Of a DNA stretch of 14,770 bases, positions 1 through 6,968 are shown in pieces. A model generated the notes under the pieces. It had not been told where the DNA came from. It searched no databases and saw only the letters and a list, made by a program, of their open reading frames with translations. Position numbers and translations under genes: made by a program. The stretch covers positions 1-14,770 of the forward strand of contig JARHYV010000242.1 in the NCBI GenBank assembly GCA_029258495.1, in the 5' to 3' direction. Each line of letters begins with the position of its first letter. Position 1 is the stretch's first letter. This DNA is from Faecousia sp. (GTDB taxonomy: Bacteria > Bacillota > Clostridia > Oscillospirales > Oscillospiraceae).

Positions 1-413
1 AGGTGGGACTCACCGACCAGATGAACAAAAAGCCCAATCAGCTCTCCGGCGGACAGCAGCAGCGTGTTGCCATCGCCCGGACTCTGGCGACGAATCCGGA
101 TGTCATCCTGCTGGATGAGCCCATCTCTGCACTGGATGTCACCAACCGTGAGATCATGAAGGCAGAGCTGAAAGCACTCCAGAAGAAATTCAATGTGACC
201 ATGCTGTTCATCACCCACGATCAGGAGGAGGCTTTCTTCCTGTCCGACCGCATCATGGTCATGAACGGCGGCAATATCGAGCAGATGGATACGCCGCTGA
301 ATATTTATCAGCATCCTGCCAACGACTATGTCAAGGAATTTGTGGTGGAGCAGCTGGATAAGAAATACACCGATCTTTTGCGCTATACAGGACGGGACGG
401 CCATGAGAAATAA
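1..413 (+). CDS. ABC transporter ATP-binding protein, C-terminal part (5' end outside window)
   Basis: Nucleotide-binding subunit of an ABC importer. It hydrolyses ATP at the inner face of the membrane to power the permease encoded next. Only the last ~137 residues are present; the frame is open to the left edge, so the GTG at position 3 is an internal codon. Seen in order: the ABC signature LSGGQQQRVAIARTLA, Walker B (VILLDEP), the D-loop (SALD) and the H-loop (LFITHD). Then comes the MNGGNIEQMDTPLNIYQHPAN stretch typical of the CysA/PotA/FbpC class. The protein ends about 27 residues after that, so it has none of the ~100-residue TOBE domain that many PotA/FbpC ATPases carry. Its stop codon overlaps the permease start by 11 bp, indicating one operon and translational coupling. 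The substrate cannot be decided; with a double-domain permease, ferric iron, thiamine, phosphonate or polyamine-like solutes are all possible. The solute-binding protein is probably upstream, outside the window. Confidence 0.93.
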   Translation, partial: VGLTDQMNKKPNQLSGGQQQRVAIARTLATNPDVILLDEPISALDVTNREIMKAELKALQKKFNVTMLFITHDQEEAFFLSDRIMVMNGGNIEQMDTPLNIYQHPANDYVKEFVVEQLDKKYTDLLRYTGRDGHEK

Positions 414-2019
414 GAGTTTCTATTCCCTGAAATATCTGCTGCTGACCTATCTTCTGGTCACGGTGGTGTTTCCTCTGGGGTCGCTACTGGGCACCATCCG
501 CGGCACGGATGTGAAAGAGGTACTCGGTTCTGCGCAGTTCCTGCCGATGCTGTGCAACTCCTTGGTCACCACGATCCTTGCGACGCTGATCTCGGTGGTG
601 CTGGCATTTGTGCTGGCCTATGCCCTGAACCGGAGCAATATCCGTTTCAAATCCGTATTTGTGATGCTGTTCACTCTGCCGATGCTGATCCCCAGTATCT
701 CCCACGGTATGGGACTGGTGCTGCTGTTCGGCGATAACGGCATTGTCACCAATCTGCTGCACTGGAATATCGGGCTGTACGGCTACAAGGGCATCGTCAT
801 GGGCTCGGTGCTGTATTCCTTCCCTGTGGCATTTCTCATGTTCCACGACTCCCTCCAGTATGAAGATTTCACCATCTACGAGGCAGCCGGGGTTCTGGGA
901 CTGTCCAAGTGGAACCAGTTCGGCACCATCACCATGCCGGCCATGCGCCGCACCATCATTTCAGCGATCCTTGCGGTGTTTACCATGGTGTTCACCGACT
1001 ACGGCGTGCCCCTGATGACCGGCGGCACGGCGATGACCCTGCCGGTGTACATGTACCGGGAGGTCATCGGCATGATGAACTTCTCCGGCGGTGCGGTGAT
1101 CGGCGTGGTGCTGCTGCTGCCTGCGGTGGCAGCATTCCTGATGGATCTGCGCAACAGCGGCTCCGGCAGCTCTGCCAGCACCGTAACGAAGGCATACCGC
1201 GTGGAAGAGAACAGACGCCGTGACATTCTGGTGTATGTGTGCTTCGGCATCGTGCTGTTTTTGCTGTGCCTGCCCATCTTTGCCTTCATCTGCCTGAGTT
1301 TTGTGAAGAAATATCCCGTGGATATGTCCTTCTCCCTGCAATCGGTGAAGAAATTACTGGAAAACAACATCGGAATGTTCTTTGTGAACTCCATGGCTGT
1401 GGCACTGCTGACGGCGCTTGCAGGTACCTGCCTGAGCTATTTCTCGGCATATATCACCGCCCGTTCCGGGAAAAAGCCCTCCAACAAGCTGATCCATTTC
1501 GTGAGCATGCTGTCACTGGCGGTTCCCGGTGTGGTTCTGGGTCTTTCCTTTGTGCTGTCGTTTCGGGGACTGCCCATCTACTCCACCATCTTTATTCTGG
1601 TGATGGTGAATATCGTCCATTTCTTCTCCTCGCCTTATCTGCTGGCATACAACTCCCTGTCCAAGTTCAACTCGAATTTGGAGGATGTGGCCCAGACTCT
1701 GGGGATCAGCCGCATGCGGATCCTGTTCAGCGTGTACATCCCCTGCACCATGTCCACCATCGTGGAGATGTACAGCTACTTCTTCGTCAATGCCATGATC
1801 ACCATTTCCGCGGTTTCCTTCCTTGTGAATTTCCGCACCATGCCCCTGTCGCTGATGATCCCGCAGCTGGAAAGCCAGTCCTTCATTGAGGGCACGGCTC
1901 TGGTTTCGCTGATGATCCTGATCCTCAATATCCTTGAGAAGATCATCGCCTTTGCCATCAAGCGCAAGGTGGAGCAGACAGCCGGGGACAAGCCTCTGGA
2001 AGTGCCGGTTGAGATGTAA
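403..2019 (+). CDS. ABC transporter permease with two fused BPD_transp_1 domains (FbpB/ThiP-like)
   Basis: Membrane channel of the same importer, 538 residues. It is a tandem fusion of two MetI-type permease domains, so one chain supplies both halves of the channel. I count about twelve hydrophobic segments, six per half. Each half has an EAA loop that docks onto the ATPase: EAAGVLGLSKWNQF from E160 and EDVAQTLGISRMRI from E427, each with the conserved Gly. A polar Ser/Gly-rich linker near residues 250-270 separates the halves. The start is ATG 403 (MRNKSFYSLK), which overlaps the ATPase stop by 11 bp. The same frame stays open upstream to 328, but that extension lies wholly inside the ATPase gene and encodes a non-permease-like sequence. 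The ribosome binding site is weak (GGACGG, 395-400), consistent with coupling. A strong terminator follows 5 bp after the stop. Family is confident; substrate is unknown. Confidence 0.93.
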   Translation: MRNKSFYSLKYLLLTYLLVTVVFPLGSLLGTIRGTDVKEVLGSAQFLPMLCNSLVTTILATLISVVLAFVLAYALNRSNIRFKSVFVMLFTLPMLIPSISHGMGLVLLFGDNGIVTNLLHWNIGLYGYKGIVMGSVLYSFPVAFLMFHDSLQYEDFTIYEAAGVLGLSKWNQFGTITMPAMRRTIISAILAVFTMVFTDYGVPLMTGGTAMTLPVYMYREVIGMMNFSGGAVIGVVLLLPAVAAFLMDLRNSGSGSSASTVTKAYRVEENRRRDILVYVCFGIVLFLLCLPIFAFICLSFVKKYPVDMSFSLQSVKKLLENNIGMFFVNSMAVALLTALAGTCLSYFSAYITARSGKKPSNKLIHFVSMLSLAVPGVVLGLSFVLSFRGLPIYSTIFILVMVNIVHFFSSPYLLAYNSLSKFNSNLEDVAQTLGISRMRILFSVYIPCTMSTIVEMYSYFFVNAMITISAVSFLVNFRTMPLSLMIPQLESQSFIEGTALVSLMILILNILEKIIAFAIKRKVEQTAGDKPLEVPVEM

Positions 2020-2024
2020 ACGGA

Positions 2025-2052
2025 AACTCCCGACTTTTGTCGGGAGTTTTTT
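2025..2052 (+). terminator. Rho-independent terminator of the ABC importer operon
   Basis: A perfect 10-bp stem (AACTCCCGAC at 2025-2034 with GTCGGGAGTT at 2039-2048) with a TTTT loop runs into a six-T tail ending at 2052. It begins 5 bp after the permease stop and separates the importer from the next gene. Confidence 0.93.
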
Positions 2053-2083
2053 GACTTTTCGTGGGCGGGATCATCGGGGAAGA

Positions 2084-2115
2084 TTGCATTTGCCCGAAAA
2101 GAGTGATAATATAAA
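2084..2115 (+). promoter_or_regulatory. Candidate sigma-A promoter for the YidC-sulfatase fusion gene
   Basis: TTGCAT (2084-2089) is followed by the AT-rich TGATAATATAAAAT. The best -10 choices are GATAAT (2105-2110, 15-bp spacer) or TAATAT (2107-2112, 17-bp spacer). Neither is ideal, but this is the only AT-rich promoter-like patch between the upstream terminator and the gene. The exact hexamer is uncertain. Confidence 0.5.
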
Positions 2116-2124
2116 ATCCATGTG

Positions 2125-2144
2125 TCGGGATGCATCCGTCCCGA
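2125..2144 (+). other. Small hairpin in the 5' leader of the fusion gene
   Basis: TCGGGA (2125-2130) pairs with TCCCGA (2139-2144) around an 8-nt loop, in the presumed leader 31 nt before the start codon. No T tract follows, so it is not a terminator. It may stabilise the transcript, or it may be chance. Confidence 0.35.
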
Positions 2145-2162
2145 AAGAACATCTTCCCTTTG

Positions 2163-2170
2163 AAAGGAGA
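2163..2170 (+). promoter_or_regulatory. Ribosome binding site fixing the start at ATG 2175
   Basis: AAAGGAGA ends 4 nt before ATG 2175. The frame is open upstream to an ATG at 2130, but that one sits in the leader hairpin and has no Shine-Dalgarno sequence, so 2175 is the start. Confidence 0.8.
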
Positions 2171-2174
2171 AAAA

Positions 2175-4901
2175 ATGTCTGTTTTTACTGCAATATACAC
2201 CCTGTTGATCGGGCCTCTGGAATTGCTGTTTGAAGTGATTTTTGATGTGGTGAACCGGATCGTGGGGCATCCCGGGCTGTCGATCCTGTTTCTCAGTCTG
2301 GCGGTGAATTTTCTGGTGCTGCCCCTTTACAAGCAGGCCGATGCCATGCAGGAGGAATCCCGCAGGACGGAGGAAAAGCTGCACCACTGGGTCACCCATA
2401 TCAAGAAGAACTTCAAGGGTGACGAGCGGTTCATGATCCTGCAGACCTACTATCGGCAGAACCACTACAAGCCCACCGATGCACTGAAGGGCAGCATGTC
2501 GCTGCTGTTGGAGATCCCGTTCTTCATGGCGGCATACAACTTCCTGTCGGAGCTTGAGCTGCTGAACGGTGCCGCTCTGGGGCCGATCGGAGATCTGGGC
2601 GCGCCGGATGCGCTTTTGGTGATCGCAGGGGTGAGCATCAATGTGCTGCCCATCCTGATGACGGTGATCAATCTGATCTCCGGCGCCATCTACACCAAGG
2701 GGTTCCCCATGAAGAGCAAGATCCAGCTGTATGGAATGGCACTGATCTTTCTGGTGTTTTTGTATGACTCGCCTTCGGGACTGGTGTTTTACTGGACGCT
2801 GAATAACCTGTTCTCTCTGGTGAAGAATATCTTCTACAAGCTGAAAAATCCCAGATTTGTACTGGGGATCCTGTCTTCCTTGGCAGGGATCGGGGTGTTC
2901 GTACTGGCATTTGTGTACCCGTCGCTGACGGTGCGCCGGATGTGCATGCTGCTGGGGGCAGGTGTTGTGTTGCAGCTGCCTATGGTGATGTACTATTTCG
3001 GAAAAAATGCAAAGCCGAAACAAGAGATCACACTGACAAAGCAGGACAAGTTCCTGTTTCACGCAGGCTGCCTGATGATGACGCTGCTCACGGGTCTGCT
3101 GATCCCGTCGTCGGTGATCAAGGCATCCCCTCAGGAATTTATCAACCGTGTGCTTTTTACGAACCCGTTACACCATGTGCTCAGCGCATCACTTCTGGCA
3201 GCAGGCACCTTTATGGTCTGGTTCGGCATCTTCTATATGCTGGCAAAGCCGGCAGGGAAGAAGACGATGGGACTGGGAATGTGGATTGTGGTGGGCGTTG
3301 CCGTGGTGGACTATATGTTCTTCGGCAACGACTACGGCACGCTGTCTTCCGAGCTGGTATATGATACATATCCGCCCTTTGCGGCAAAGACCATGCTGCT
3401 GAATTTGGCAGTTCTTTCGGTGGTTGCAGGCGGTTTTATACTGATCTGGAAGAAAAAAGCCGAGCTGGTCAAGGCGGTCTATGTGGCAGCTGCGGTGGCA
3501 GCCGTGGGCATGTCTGCCATGAATGTCTACGGCATTCAGGCGGTTGTGCCCGAAACCATCGCAGCCATGCAGGCATCGGCTCAGGATATCGCAAGCATCC
3601 CCCTGAGCAGGGACGGAAAGAATGTGGTGGTGCTGATGATGGATCGAGGCATCAGCAGCTACATCCCCTATCTGTTCCACGAAAAGCCGGAGCTTGAGAA
3701 ACAGTTTGCAGGCTTTACCTATTATCCCAACACCATTTCCTTTGGCGGCTTTACCAATTTCGGTTCCCCTGCGCTGTACGGCGGATATGAGTATACGCCG
3801 GAGGAGATGAACCGCCGCTCCGACGAGCGGCTGGTGGACAAGCATAACGAGGCACTGAAGGTCATGCCGGTGATCTTCCAGCAGGAAGGGTTCCGCACCA
3901 CGGTGTGCGATCCCACCTATGCCGGATATAACTGGATCCCGGATCTGTCCATTTATGATGATTATCCGGAGATCCGCACCTTTAACACCATGGGCAAATT
4001 CAGTGCCGATCCTCCGCAGATCGCCGCAGCAAAGGAACAGACCCGCAGCCGGAACTTCTTCTGTTACAGCCTGTTCAAGATCGCACCTGTGGCGATGCAG
4101 CCTACCCTGTATGTGCAGGGACGGTACAATAACCCCAATTTCTCCAATCGACAGATCCGGCATGACATGTCCACCTCCACCGGTATCGACGATGCTTTCA
4201 TGTCCCCGTATGCGGTGCTGCGCAGCCTGAGCGATATCACCGATGTGACCGACGGGAAAGAGAATACCTTCCTGATGCTGAGCAACGACACCACCCATGA
4301 CCCCATGCTGCTGCAGGAGCCTGCCTATGAGCCGGCGATCGAGGTGGACAATCGGGAGTATGATGCACTGCACGCAGACCGCTTTACCGTGGACGGAAAG
4401 ACCCTGCCCATGGAAAATGACATCCAGATGATGCATTATCACGGCAATATGGCGGCAATGATCCAGCTGGGCAGATGGTTTGACTATCTGCGTGCCAACG
4501 ATGTGTATGACAACACGAAGATCATCATCGTGTCAGACCACGGCAAGCAGCTGCATCACTATGCCGACCGCCGTCTGGGCGAGGAGGATCTGGAGGATAC
4601 CATGCTGTACAATGCCCTGCTGATGGTCAAGGATTTCGGCGCGACAGAGTTCACCACGGATAATACCTTCATGACCAACGGCGATGTGCCTACCCTTGCC
4701 GCCAAGGATCTTGTGCAGGAGCCTGTGAACCCCTTCACCGGAAAGCCCATCAACAGTGACGCGAAAAACGGCGAGCAGCATATTCTGGGCTCGATGGACT
4801 GGGATGTTTCGGTGAACAACGGAAATACCTTCCTGCCGGGTATGTGGTTCTCCGTTCACGACAATATTTTTGACAGGAACAACTGGGAACGGCTCTCCTG
4901 A
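2175..4901 (+). CDS. YidC/Oxa1-type insertase domain fused to an extracytoplasmic sulfatase/LtaS-like (alkaline-phosphatase fold) domain
   Basis: A 908-residue membrane protein of two parts. Residues 1-~225 look like YidC/Oxa1: membrane segments near 4-26, 35-52, 105-124, 145-173 and 184-222, a charged cytoplasmic hairpin at 54-100, then LLLEIPFFMAAY and GLVFYWTLNNLFSLVKN, matching the family's conserved 'lPifialY' and 'LYWtvsN' motifs. The groove arginine expected before LVLPL is Asn45. About six more hydrophobic segments follow (~228-455). Residues ~480-908 are a PF00884-like hydrolase/transferase domain: NVVVLMMD with D490 as a metal ligand, T527 in GFTNFGSPALYGG placed like the Thr nucleophile of LtaS/EptA, H708 in TTHDP, and D788-H789 in IIIVSDHG. 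No Cys/Ser sulfatase CxPxR motif is seen, so phosphoglycerol or phosphoethanolamine transfer, or phosphohydrolysis, is more likely than sulfate ester hydrolysis. The substrate is unknown. It has its own promoter and terminator, and an LCP ligase gene follows. Fusion and fold are clear; activity is inference. Confidence 0.85.
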   Translation: MSVFTAIYTLLIGPLELLFEVIFDVVNRIVGHPGLSILFLSLAVNFLVLPLYKQADAMQEESRRTEEKLHHWVTHIKKNFKGDERFMILQTYYRQNHYKPTDALKGSMSLLLEIPFFMAAYNFLSELELLNGAALGPIGDLGAPDALLVIAGVSINVLPILMTVINLISGAIYTKGFPMKSKIQLYGMALIFLVFLYDSPSGLVFYWTLNNLFSLVKNIFYKLKNPRFVLGILSSLAGIGVFVLAFVYPSLTVRRMCMLLGAGVVLQLPMVMYYFGKNAKPKQEITLTKQDKFLFHAGCLMMTLLTGLLIPSSVIKASPQEFINRVLFTNPLHHVLSASLLAAGTFMVWFGIFYMLAKPAGKKTMGLGMWIVVGVAVVDYMFFGNDYGTLSSELVYDTYPPFAAKTMLLNLAVLSVVAGGFILIWKKKAELVKAVYVAAAVAAVGMSAMNVYGIQAVVPETIAAMQASAQDIASIPLSRDGKNVVVLMMDRGISSYIPYLFHEKPELEKQFAGFTYYPNTISFGGFTNFGSPALYGGYEYTPEEMNRRSDERLVDKHNEALKVMPVIFQQEGFRTTVCDPTYAGYNWIPDLSIYDDYPEIRTFNTMGKFSADPPQIAAAKEQTRSRNFFCYSLFKIAPVAMQPTLYVQGRYNNPNFSNRQIRHDMSTSTGIDDAFMSPYAVLRSLSDITDVTDGKENTFLMLSNDTTHDPMLLQEPAYEPAIEVDNREYDALHADRFTVDGKTLPMENDIQMMHYHGNMAAMIQLGRWFDYLRANDVYDNTKIIIVSDHGKQLHHYADRRLGEEDLEDTMLYNALLMVKDFGATEFTTDNTFMTNGDVPTLAAKDLVQEPVNPFTGKPINSDAKNGEQHILGSMDWDVSVNNGNTFLPGMWFSVHDNIFDRNNWERLS

Positions 4902-4928
4902 GGGGCAGCCGATCGGTATTTCAGCCTG

Positions 4929-4967
4929 CCGCCGCATTTGATTTTTCAGGTGCGGCGGTTTTGTTTT
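4929..4967 (+). terminator. Rho-independent terminator of the YidC-sulfatase fusion gene
   Basis: CCGCCGCA (4929-4936) pairs with TGCGGCGG (4951-4958), with a 14-nt loop, followed by TTTTGTTTT (4959-4967). It lies 28 bp after the stop codon. Confidence 0.88.
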
Positions 4968-5078
4968 GATGTGTATGTTCCAGAGCGGCTGAGGAATAAT
5001 AAGATCAACTCCGGAAAAGGTCTGCATCTTTGGGCAGAAAATATTCAAAATATTTGGGATTTCTGTGATAATGTGATA

Positions 5079-5107
5079 TTGAAAAATAAAAGACAGTATG
5101 GTAGAAT
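5079..5107 (+). promoter_or_regulatory. Sigma-A promoter with extended -10 for the LCP gene
   Basis: TTGAAA (5079-5084), a 17-bp spacer, then TAGAAT (5102-5107) preceded by TG one base away (5099-5100), which is an extended -10. The surrounding DNA is AT-rich, unlike the neighbouring genes. Transcription should start near 5114, leaving a leader of about 54 nt before ATG 5168. Confidence 0.8.
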
Positions 5108-5167
5108 GTGGGAAGTATGCACAATTTCTGCAGAATACTAGACAATAATAAGAAATCAGGTATTGAT

Positions 5168-6706
5168 ATGAAAAAAAATAACACCCCCAATGTCTGGCAG
5201 GGCTGGCGGATCATTTCTTATGTGCTCCTTGCGGTCTTGTTGGTCGCAGAAGGACTGCTGTTCTTCCAGATCTGGAACCTGAAGATGCTCCCTATGAAGT
5301 ATTTTATCCCGATCCTGGTCGCTGTACTGCTGATCGATGTGCCGCTGGTCATTGCCATGTTCCCACGCACCGGAAAATGGCAGAAACCTGAAGGGAACAA
5401 GAAAAAGGTCATCGCCTATGTGCTGTCTGTCATCATTGCGGCAGGCTGTCTGTTGGGCTGGCGCGCTGTGGTCAAGGGCGAACAGACCGTTGATGCCATC
5501 ACCAGAGAGCCTGTTGTGACAAGTCAGGTGGGTGTGTATGTCATGGCGACCGACCCGGCTGCCAAGCTGGAGGACACCAAGAATTATACCTTTGCATATA
5601 CTGAATTCCGGGATGCAGAGAATACAAAGCAGGCTGTCGAGGGGATCGAAAAGATCTTGGGGAAGAAGATCACCCTGAAGAAGTATGAAAACTTCAATGA
5701 TCTGGCTCAGGCACTGTATACCGGTCAGGCAAAGGCCATGATCCTGAATGTTGCGTATGCCGGTCTGTATGACGATAACGATCAGTTCTCTGACTTCCGT
5801 GAGAAGACAAAGCAGATCTACACTTACGATGTAAAAAAGGTAGAAAAGCCTACGACCGTACCTTCCTCTGCGGCTGCGACCAAGCCCACGGTAAAGCCAA
5901 AGAGTGTGAAGGAAACCCCCTTCATCATGTACCTCAGCGGCTCCGACACCAGAAGCTCCACCCTGACCGACAGCGTCAGCCGGAGTGATGTGAATATCCT
6001 GGCGGTTGTCCATCCGGAAACCAAGCAGATCCTGCTGGTTAATACACCCCGTGACTACTATATCGAGAACCCTGCCTACGGCGTTATGGACAAGCTGACC
6101 CACTGCGGTCTGGACGGCATGGAGAATTCCATGGAGGCACTGTCCAATCTGTATGGCTATTCTATCGATTACAATGCTCAGATCAACTTTACCGGCTTTG
6201 AAACACTGATCGACGCCATCGGCGGTGTGAATATCGTTTCTGATTACGATGACGGGGTCTTCCTGTCCGAAGGTGACAACTACATGGACGGCGAGCTGGC
6301 TCTGAAGTTTGCTCGGGAGCGTTACAGCTATGCCGACGGCGACAATGCCCGCGGCAGACACCAGATGCAGGTGATCACGGCTGTGGTGGAGAAGATGTCC
6401 TCCGGCTCCATGATCACAAATTACAACGATATTATGGACAGCCTGCAGGGAATGTTCACCACCAGCATCCCCAGTGATACCCTCCGCGAGCTGATCAAAA
6501 TGCAGCTGGATGATATGGCAAGCTGGAATGTGAAATCCTATGCCGTGACCGGTTATGGCGGTATGGACTCCACCATCGCAGGTGTTGCCTCCGTCATGTA
6601 TCCCAATGAGGAATCCGTTGAACAGGCATCCAAGCTCATCAAGATGGTGCTTGACGGCAAGCAGCTGAGCGACAAGGATGTGCAGCCTCTGGACTCCAAC
6701 GGCTGA
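5168..6706 (+). CDS. LytR-CpsA-Psr (LCP) family cell-wall glycopolymer ligase with CpsA-type accessory domain
   Basis: LCP proteins act outside the membrane, moving lipid-linked glycopolymers (teichoic acid, capsule or similar) onto peptidoglycan. This one has 512 residues. Three membrane segments lie near 15-34, 44-64 and 80-98. An extracellular accessory region (~105-225) resembles the DNA_PPF-type domain of streptococcal CpsA by position and length. A Pro/Thr/Ala/Lys-rich linker follows (~226-250), then the LCP domain (~251-460). Visible LCP residues are D260 in SGSDTR, R295 in VNTPRDYY, R383 and R385 in KFARER, and D392, R395 and R397 in GDNARGRHQ, all expected for polyprenyl-pyrophosphate and metal binding. 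The start is ATG 5168, with AGG 7 bp upstream. An in-frame ATG at 5108 directly abuts the promoter -10 and cannot be transcribed from it. The gene is monocistronic, with its own promoter and terminator. Family is confident; the polymer is unknown. Confidence 0.93.
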   Translation: MKKNNTPNVWQGWRIISYVLLAVLLVAEGLLFFQIWNLKMLPMKYFIPILVAVLLIDVPLVIAMFPRTGKWQKPEGNKKKVIAYVLSVIIAAGCLLGWRAVVKGEQTVDAITREPVVTSQVGVYVMATDPAAKLEDTKNYTFAYTEFRDAENTKQAVEGIEKILGKKITLKKYENFNDLAQALYTGQAKAMILNVAYAGLYDDNDQFSDFREKTKQIYTYDVKKVEKPTTVPSSAAATKPTVKPKSVKETPFIMYLSGSDTRSSTLTDSVSRSDVNILAVVHPETKQILLVNTPRDYYIENPAYGVMDKLTHCGLDGMENSMEALSNLYGYSIDYNAQINFTGFETLIDAIGGVNIVSDYDDGVFLSEGDNYMDGELALKFARERYSYADGDNARGRHQMQVITAVVEKMSSGSMITNYNDIMDSLQGMFTTSIPSDTLRELIKMQLDDMASWNVKSYAVTGYGGMDSTIAGVASVMYPNEESVEQASKLIKMVLDGKQLSDKDVQPLDSNG

Positions 6707-6726
6707 TCCTGACCTAAACGGAAGAT

Positions 6727-6763
6727 ACACCCCTGACCCAAAGATGGTCAGGGGTGTTTTTTT
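6727..6763 (+). terminator. Rho-independent terminator of the LCP gene
   Basis: A perfect 12-bp stem, ACACCCCTGACC (6727-6738) with GGTCAGGGGTGT (6746-6757), has a 7-nt loop and runs into a seven-T tail ending at 6763. It starts 20 bp after the stop. Confidence 0.95.
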
Positions 6764-6833
6764 ATGTGGTGCTTTCGGGTGGATGGCAGTGATGGGCTTT
6801 CTGAGAAAAATCCGTGGATCTGTGTAATTTTTG

Positions 6834-6862
6834 TTGACGGGAGCGGGAATAGGAATTATGCT
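6834..6862 (+). promoter_or_regulatory. Sigma-A promoter for malQ
   Basis: TTGACG (6834-6839), a 17-bp spacer, then TATGCT (6857-6862). This predicts a start near 6869 and a leader of about 100 nt before malQ. Confidence 0.75.
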
Positions 6863-6872
6863 ATCCCTGTTG

Positions 6873-6947
6873 CGGACGGAAGATTCCGCCCGAAGGAAAA
6901 CGATTTTTACGTCCGGCGCATAGACTGCATCGACGGGCTGTGACCCG
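6873..6947 (+). other. Structured 5' leader of malQ (hairpins; no known riboswitch recognised)
   Basis: Right after the predicted transcription start, CGGACGGA (6873-6880) pairs with TCCGCCCG (6885-6892) around an AGAT tetraloop with one mismatch. Further on, CGGG (6934-6937) can pair with CCCG (6944-6947), just ahead of the ribosome binding site. The T run at 6904-6908 does not directly follow a stem, so this is not an obvious attenuator. I do not recognise a riboswitch class. Confidence 0.35.
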
Positions 6948-6968
6948 GATAGAGGAAGGATAGATGAT

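Noticed and set aside
328..402. An N-terminal extension of the permease frame
   Set aside because: It lies fully within the ATPase gene and adds 25 residues unlike permeases. ATG 403, coupled to the ATPase stop, is better.
1776..3062. A 428-codon minus-strand frame spanning the terminator at 2025-2052
   Set aside because: It crosses two unrelated plus-strand genes and a terminator, and its translation is low-complexity Gln/His-rich.
5156..6730. A 524-codon minus-strand open frame opposite the LCP gene
   Set aside because: It is a shadow of a gene with clear LCP motifs, and its start lies inside the LCP gene's terminator region. No independent support.
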